A stretch of 8,760 bases of DNA from the NCBI GenBank assembly GCA_019428955.1, contig JAHYJF010000148.1, positions 1 to 8,760 of the forward strand, written 5' to 3'. Source of the DNA: Burkholderiaceae bacterium. GTDB taxonomy: Bacteria; Pseudomonadota; Gammaproteobacteria; Burkholderiales; Burkholderiaceae_E. The notes beneath the pieces were generated by a model. That model searched no databases. It was given only the letters and a program-made list of their open reading frames with translations, and was not told the DNA's origin. A program made the translations under genes and the position numbers. How positions within the stretch are numbered: the first letter of the stretch is position 1; each line of letters opens with the position of its first letter. This document shows positions 5,226-8,760 of the stretch, piece by piece.

Positions 5226-6346
5226 TCGCCCGGCTCGAAGCCGGCGACCTCGAGGTCGAAACCGGTCATGCTCGGCATCTTGCGGGGCCGCGCCAGCAAG
5301 CGCATCCGCGACACGCCGAGGTCCTTGAGAATTTGCGCCCCGACACCGTAGGTGCGCAAATCCAGCCTGGCTGCCCGGTGCGCCTCCGCCGCCTGGGTAT
5401 CGTCGTCACTGGCAACCTTGGAAGTCTCGAGCGCCTTGAGCAGGTCGGCGCCCGACTGGCCACAATTGAGCAGCACCACCACGCCCGGACCGTCATGGCG
5501 GGCGATCTGCTCGAGCGCCTGCGGCAGGGGCCAGGAATGGGCGCTGGTTTCGGAATCGAGAAAGTCGAGCACGCTCAGCGGCTCGTGCACCCGCACCAGC
5601 GTCTCGTGCTCAGGGCTGATCTCGCCCTTGATCAGTGCCAAATGGGGCGAACCGCTGGGCTTGTCGCGATAGGCGATCATCCGGAACTCGCCGTGGACGG
5701 TGCGCACCGCTCGCTCGACCAGGCGCTCGATCAGGCTCTCATTGGCGCTGCGGTAGTGGATCAGGTCGGCGATGGTACCGATCTTGAGCTGGTGGCGGGC
5801 GGCAAATTCGATCAGGTCCGGAAGCCGGGCCATGGTCCCGTCGTCCTTGAGAATCTCGCAGATCACCGCCGCCGGCGTCAGGCCCGCCATCTGGGTCAGG
5901 TCGCAACCTGCCTCGGTATGGCCGGCACGCATCAGCACGCCGCCCGACTGGGCAGTCAGTGGAAAAACGTGCCCGGGCTGGACCAGGTCCTCCGGGCGAG
6001 TGTCGCTGGCCACCGCAACCTGCACCGTGCGGGCGCGGTCGGCGGCCGAGATGCCGGTGGTCACGCCTTCGGCAGCCTCGATCGAAGCAGTAAAGTTGGT
6101 GCCGTGGCGCGCGCCGTTGCTGGCCACCATCGGCGCCAGCCGCAGTTCCCGGCAACGCTCGGCGGTGAGGGTCAGGCAAATCAGGCCGCGCCCGTGGCGC
6201 GCCATGAAGTTGATCGCCTCGGGAGTGACGAAATCGGCGGCGAGCAGGAGGTCGCCCTCGTTCTCGCGATCTTCCTCGTCGACGAGGATGACCATCCGGC
6301 CGGCGCGCAGCTCGGCGACTATTTCAGAGGTGGTAGCGGTAGACAT
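5222..6346 (-). CDS. ribBA: 3,4-dihydroxy-2-butanone 4-phosphate synthase fused to a degenerate GTP cyclohydrolase II domain
   Basis: 374 residues. The N-terminal half (about 1-200) is an intact RibB, converting ribulose 5-phosphate to 3,4-dihydroxy-2-butanone 4-phosphate plus formate: DEEDRENEGDL (23-33), HGRGLICL (51-58), TNFTASIEA (83-91), TTGISAADRA (96-105), RPEDLVQPGHVFPL (117-130), RAGHTEAGCDL (140-150), GTIADLIHYR (190-199). The C-terminal half keeps the fold landmarks LVRVHE (250-255) and DLRTYGVGAQILKDLGV (329-345), but the three zinc cysteines expected after LVRVH and the RQEGRGIG motif are absent (LLNCGQSGADL stands there). GTP cyclohydrolase activity is therefore unlikely, a state known for several beta/gammaproteobacterial RibBA-like proteins. 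First gene of the ribBA-ribH-nusB-thiL-pgpA-pncC operon. ATG 6346 has no Shine-Dalgarno but a TAAAAT box ends 6 nt before it. Confidence 0.95.
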   Translation of the reverse strand: MSTATTSEIVAELRAGRMVILVDEEDRENEGDLLLAADFVTPEAINFMARHGRGLICLTLTAERCRELRLAPMVASNGARHGTNFTASIEAAEGVTTGISAADRARTVQVAVASDTRPEDLVQPGHVFPLTAQSGGVLMRAGHTEAGCDLTQMAGLTPAAVICEILKDDGTMARLPDLIEFAARHQLKIGTIADLIHYRSANESLIERLVERAVRTVHGEFRMIAYRDKPSGSPHLALIKGEISPEHETLVRVHEPLSVLDFLDSETSAHSWPLPQALEQIARHDGPGVVVLLNCGQSGADLLKALETSKVASDDDTQAAEAHRAARLDLRTYGVGAQILKDLGVSRMRLLARPRKMPSMTGFDLEVAGFEPGE

Positions 6347-6407
6347 CCCGGCATTTTACGCTGCCGCCATGCTCGCGCGAAACCGCGGTCCGCGCGATAC
6401 TATCATC
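6347..6407. promoter_or_regulatory. Divergent intergenic region with nested dyad and two -10-like boxes
   Basis: 61 bp between ribBA (minus) and the plus-strand gene at 6408. Minus strand: TAAAAT at 6358-6353, 6 nt before ATG 6346. Plus strand: GATACT at 6396-6401, 6 nt before ATG 6408. Between them lies a perfect inverted repeat TCGCGCG (6373-6379) / CGCGCGA (6391-6397), enclosing the 8-bp palindrome ACCGCGGT (6382-6389). Good -35 boxes are missing on both sides, so the promoters are tentative. The dyad could be a regulator site or a chance product of high GC. Confidence 0.4.
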
Positions 6408-6899
6408 ATGGATCCCGACGCCACCAGCGCCTACCAGAGGCTTGAAGATCGGGCCAGCGCCCGCGCCGCGCTCATTGCCGAGCTTGGTAACGCCCACCAG
6501 GAGCTGCGCCTGTTCGAACGCGACGCCGGCTTCTGGGACCTCGACTCAGCCGAATTCTGTGCCGCGCTCGACGCCTTCCTGCGCCGCAGCCAATTCACCA
6601 GGGCAATCCTGATCCTGCATGACAGCAGTGCGCTCGAAGGCCGGGCGGTGCGCTTGCCGGCGATCATCGAACGGTTTGCGCCCCGCCTGCAGGTCCGCGA
6701 AACCGAGCCCGAGATTCGCAGCTATGCGCTGGGCGTGGTGATCATCGACCAGTCGGTGGTGCTGCGCCGGCCGCACTTCGATCGCGGCTTCGCGGCGCTG
6801 GACCGCGACCCGTCAGCGATCGCCGCCGCCGCGAAGTTGTTCGACGAACTGCTCGAGCGCTCGACGCCGGCGCCGCCGGCCCGCGCCACCGGCCTCTGA
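6408..6899 (+). CDS. Conserved hypothetical protein, probable DUF7931 family
   Basis: 163 residues and the only plus-strand gene in the window. A helical N-terminus (about 1-30) is followed by QELRLFERDAGFWDL (31-45), FCAALDAFLRRS (50-61), RAILILHDSSAL (65-76), RLPAIIERFAPRLQVRETEP (82-101), YALGVVIIDQSVVLRRPHFD (106-125), and a C-terminus with LFDELLERSTP and a final TGL. This pattern (E-LRLF, W-L, FLR-S, HD---L, L--RF, a strand pair ending LRRPHFD, F--L-E-S, final LGL/TGL) matches what I recall of DUF7931, a gammaproteobacterial family of unknown function thought to resemble the phospholipase D fold; no HKD catalytic motif is visible. Codon use resembles the neighbours. No Shine-Dalgarno precedes ATG 6408, and an in-frame ATG at 6369 would add 13 residues. 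It is inserted between ribE and ribBA. Confidence 0.8.
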   Translation: MDPDATSAYQRLEDRASARAALIAELGNAHQELRLFERDAGFWDLDSAEFCAALDAFLRRSQFTRAILILHDSSALEGRAVRLPAIIERFAPRLQVRETEPEIRSYALGVVIIDQSVVLRRPHFDRGFAALDRDPSAIAAAAKLFDELLERSTPAPPARATGL

Positions 6900-6911
6900 G
6901 CAAGGGCTCAG
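6896..6911. terminator. Hairpin spanning both convergent stop codons
   Basis: CTGAGC-AAGG-GCTCAG, a perfect 6-bp stem with a 4-nt loop. It contains the TGA of the plus-strand gene (6897-6899) in one arm and the TGA of ribE (6910-6908, minus) in the other. Only 8 bp separate the two genes. There is no T-run on either side, so it is at best a weak or accessory bidirectional terminator. Confidence 0.4.
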
Positions 6912-7543
6912 CGCCCCGGCAGCTGGACCTGTCCCAGCATCCGCTCGACATAACGGGCCATCAGGTCCACCTCGAGGTTCACCCGGTCACCGACCTTGAG
7001 CGCGCCCAGGGTGGTGACGGCCATGGTGTGCGGGATCAGGTTGATCGAGAACACCGTGCCCTCGGCGCGGTCCTCGACGTTGTTGACCGTCAGGCTCACG
7101 CCGTTGACGCCAGCCGAGCCCTTGTAGGCGAAATAGCGCGCCAGCGCCGGTGCGACGCCGATCTCGAGGGCCCAGCTTTCGCCCACCGGCTCGAAACGAA
7201 CCACCTCCCCTAGCCCGTCGACGTGCCCGGTCACCAGATGCCCGCCCACCCGGTCGGACAGGCGCATGGCCTTCTCGAGATTGACCTCGCCGGGCCGGTC
7301 CAGCCCGACCGTCTTCGAGAGGCTCTCGGCCGATATTTCAACCACGAAACTGTTGTCCCGGACCGCGATCGCCGTCATGCAGGCTCCCTGGATGGCCACC
7401 GAATCCCCAATCCCGAGATCGTCGACGCCCAACTCTGCTGCCGCTATCGTCAAACGCAGCCCGGCAGCACCGTCATTGCCGGAGCCGGCAAGCGACTCGA
7501 CTTTTTCGATCCGGCCCCGCGCCGCGACGATTCCCGTGAACAT
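6908..7543 (-). CDS. ribE: Riboflavin synthase, alpha chain
   Basis: 211 residues, normal length (E. coli ribC/ribE product about 213). Dismutates two molecules of 6,7-dimethyl-8-ribityllumazine to riboflavin and the RibH substrate; acts as a homotrimer. Two lumazine-binding barrels are seen. The first runs from the invariant MFTGIV (1-6) through DSVAIQGACMTAI (47-59, with the conserved Cys) to VEISAESLSKT. The second runs from GHLVTGHVDGLG (101-112) through SAGVNGVSLTV (143-153) to FSINLIPHTMAVTTLG (165-180). The C-terminal helix (ARYVERML, 196-203) is the trimerisation helix. ATG 7543 has an excellent GAGGGAG at 7551-7557. It follows ribD by 27 bp and is surely co-transcribed with it. Confidence 0.97.
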   Translation of the reverse strand: MFTGIVAARGRIEKVESLAGSGNDGAAGLRLTIAAAELGVDDLGIGDSVAIQGACMTAIAVRDNSFVVEISAESLSKTVGLDRPGEVNLEKAMRLSDRVGGHLVTGHVDGLGEVVRFEPVGESWALEIGVAPALARYFAYKGSAGVNGVSLTVNNVEDRAEGTVFSINLIPHTMAVTTLGALKVGDRVNLEVDLMARYVERMLGQVQLPGR

Positions 7544-7550
7544 CGGCCAT

Positions 7551-7557
7551 CTCCCTC
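7551..7557 (-). promoter_or_regulatory. Shine-Dalgarno of ribE
   Basis: GAGGGAG on the minus strand, 7 nt before ATG 7543. It is one of the strongest ribosome binding sites in the window and fixes the ribE start. An out-of-frame ATG lies between it and the true start. Confidence 0.75.
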
Positions 7558-7570
7558 TTGTAAGAATGTC

Positions 7571-8719
7571 CTAGCTCGCCGATACCGGCCCACGCGGCGA
7601 CGCTGCCGCCGCCGGACCACCATCACCGCCGTCCCCACCGAAGCGCGCGACGATGCGCACATCAGCGCCGACGCTCGCTACCGAAGTAATCCGCAGCCTG
7701 GCGCCGTCGTCGAGGCGCTCGAGCGGCGGCAACGCAAACATGCCGTTCCCCGGCCCCAGCAATGTGGGCGCCAAGTAGACCAGCAATTCGTCGACGCAGG
7801 CGGCGGCGAGCAGTGCGCCATTGAGCCGGAAGCCGCCCTCGACATGGATCTCGTTGAACGCTCGGCTCGAGAGCTCGCGCATCAGCGCCGGCAGGTCGAC
7901 CCGGCCATTGCGGTCAGGGAGGTGAACGATCTCGCAGCCATGGTCACGAAGCTCGCGCTCCTTTTCGACCAACCCTCTCGCCGCGGTGGCGATCAGCAGG
8001 TTGCCGGCGCGCACCAGGCGGGAATCGACATCGACCGCGAGCAGCGAGTCGACCAGAACCCTCCGCGGTTGGCGCTCGGTCGCGACCAGCCGCACGTCGA
8101 GGCGCGGATCGTCGGCGCGCACCGTGCCGATCCCGGTGAGAATCGCACACGCTCGTGCCCGCCAGGCGTGACCGTCGGCGCGTGCCTCGGGTCCGGTAAT
8201 CCATTGACTGACGCCGTTGGCCAGCGCGGTAGTGCCATCGAGGCTGGCCGCCACCTTGACGCGCACCCAGGGCCGACCCCGCGTCATCCGCGTGCAGAAA
8301 CCGACGTTGAGCTCGTGGGCCTCGTCGCGCAACAGGCCGCAGCGCACCTCGATTCCGCTCTCGCGCAAGCGCTCGAGCCCGCGGCCGTCGACCTGGGGAT
8401 TGGGATCCTCCATCGCAACTATCACCCGGGCCACCTGGGCCTCGATGAGCGCGTCGACGCACGGCGGGGTCCGCCCGAAATGACTGCAAGGCTCCAGGGA
8501 AAGGTAGACATCGGCGCCGCGCGCCCGACCGCCGGCCTGGGCCAGCGCGACTACCTCGGCGTGGGCTTCGCCGGCGCGCGCGTGCCAGCCCTCGCCCACT
8601 ACCTCGCCGGCGCGCACGATCACGCAGCCGACGCGCGGATTGGGTGTCGTGGTGTAGAGTCCGCGCGCCGCCAGTTCCAGGGCACGCGCCATCCAGTGAT
8701 GATCGGTTTGGTTGAACAT
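7571..8719 (-). CDS. ribD: Bifunctional diaminohydroxyphosphoribosylaminopyrimidine deaminase / 5-amino-6-(5-phosphoribosylamino)uracil reductase
   Basis: 382 residues, usual length. Catalyses the second and third steps of riboflavin synthesis from GTP. N-terminal cytidine-deaminase-like domain (about 1-145): MARALELAARGLYTTTPNPR (10-29), catalytic zinc site HAE (53-55) and PCSHFGRTPPC (77-87). C-terminal NADPH-dependent reductase domain (about 149-365): RPWVRVKVAASLDGTTAL (149-166), SQWITGPEARADGHAWRARA (171-190), AILTGIGTVRADDPRLDVR (192-210), then an FNEIHVEGGFRLNGALL segment and YLAPTLLG. The last 20 or so residues (GGDGGDGG then Pro, Ala and Ser) look disordered. ATG 8719 is preceded by a TAGAAT box at 8734-8729 but no strong Shine-Dalgarno. 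First gene of the ribD-ribE unit. In many relatives nrdR lies upstream; only 41 bp are visible here. Confidence 0.97.
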   Translation of the reverse strand: MFNQTDHHWMARALELAARGLYTTTPNPRVGCVIVRAGEVVGEGWHARAGEAHAEVVALAQAGGRARGADVYLSLEPCSHFGRTPPCVDALIEAQVARVIVAMEDPNPQVDGRGLERLRESGIEVRCGLLRDEAHELNVGFCTRMTRGRPWVRVKVAASLDGTTALANGVSQWITGPEARADGHAWRARACAILTGIGTVRADDPRLDVRLVATERQPRRVLVDSLLAVDVDSRLVRAGNLLIATAARGLVEKERELRDHGCEIVHLPDRNGRVDLPALMRELSSRAFNEIHVEGGFRLNGALLAAACVDELLVYLAPTLLGPGNGMFALPPLERLDDGARLRITSVASVGADVRIVARFGGDGGDGGPAAAASPRGPVSAS

Positions 8720-8760
8720 AATCCGCTGATTCTACCGAGCCGCAGCCCCGCCGCACCGGA
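8720..8760 (-). promoter_or_regulatory. Upstream edge of ribD, weak -10 candidate
   Basis: On the minus strand TAGAAT (8734-8729) matches 5 of 6 bases of the -10 consensus, but no -35 box is seen 16-18 bp further upstream, and the implied leader would be only about 3 nt. The rest of the stretch could be the end of an upstream gene. No FMN riboswitch can be judged from 41 bp. Confidence 0.25.

Noticed and set aside
5772..6407. Upstream extension of the plus-strand gene to give 375 residues
   Set aside because: The extra 212 codons lie opposite ribBA and are Arg/Ser-rich shadow sequence; family-like sequence begins only around residue 30 of the form starting at 6408.
6347..6407. FMN riboswitch before ribBA
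   Set aside because: The gap is 61 bp, too short for the roughly 120-nt FMN aptamer, and no conserved aptamer segments are visible; the 27-bp ribD-ribE gap is also too short.
5333..6445. A 370-codon open frame on the plus strand opposite ribBA
   Set aside because: Antisense shadow of an intact RibB domain; it also runs out of frame through the start of the real plus-strand gene at 6408.
7571..7640. Gly/Asp repeat at the RibD C-terminus as a functional repeat
   Set aside because: GGDGGDGG is short and at a disordered end of the protein; repeated GGC/GGT codons are common in this base composition.

Overview
The window is a high-GC stretch (about two thirds G+C by eye) of ordinary proteobacterial chromosome. 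The order ribD-ribE-ribBA-ribH-nusB-thiL-pgpA-pncC-recA-recX resembles that of many Gammaproteobacteria. An E. coli-type LexA box (CTG-N10-CAG) upstream of recA, a RibBA with a decayed GTP cyclohydrolase half, and a downstream DUF2889 gene also fit a gamma- (less likely beta-) proteobacterium. No insertion sequence, phage gene, tRNA, rRNA or CRISPR array is visible. All genes but one lie on the minus strand, so transcription runs mostly from right to left.

Right part (6908-8719, minus): ribD (bifunctional deaminase/reductase) and ribE (riboflavin synthase alpha chain), 27 bp apart, with a strong Shine-Dalgarno before ribE. Next, at 6408-6899, lies the only plus-strand gene, a 163-residue protein I match to the poorly characterised DUF7931 family. 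It converges on ribE, with 8 bp between the genes and a perfect hairpin spanning both stop codons. It diverges from ribBA across a 61-bp gap holding a nested dyad and two candidate -10 boxes, each 6 nt from a start codon.

Middle part (2127-6346, minus): ribBA, ribH, nusB, thiL, pgpA and pncC form a tight operon with junctions of ATGA overlap, GTGA overlap, 28 bp, 4 bp and TGATG overlap. The rib genes give riboflavin: RibD and RibB supply the two precursors, RibH condenses them to lumazine, RibE dismutates lumazine. RibA activity must come from elsewhere because the C-terminal half of RibBA lacks its zinc and catalytic residues. NusB (antitermination), ThiL (thiamine diphosphate), PgpA (phosphatidylglycerol) and PncC (NMN recycling) ride along.

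Left part (1-2130, minus): recA has its own SOS promoter embedded in the 3' end of pncC and is followed after 54 bp (with a GC-rich hairpin) by its modulator recX. After a 109-bp gap comes the 5' part of a DUF2889 gene that runs off the window.

I found no convincing new multi-gene system. The points most worth a second look are the inserted DUF7931-like gene with its divergent control region, the octa-aspartate tail of RibH encoded by a hexanucleotide repeat, the missing acidic tail of RecA, and the SOS promoter inside pncC.
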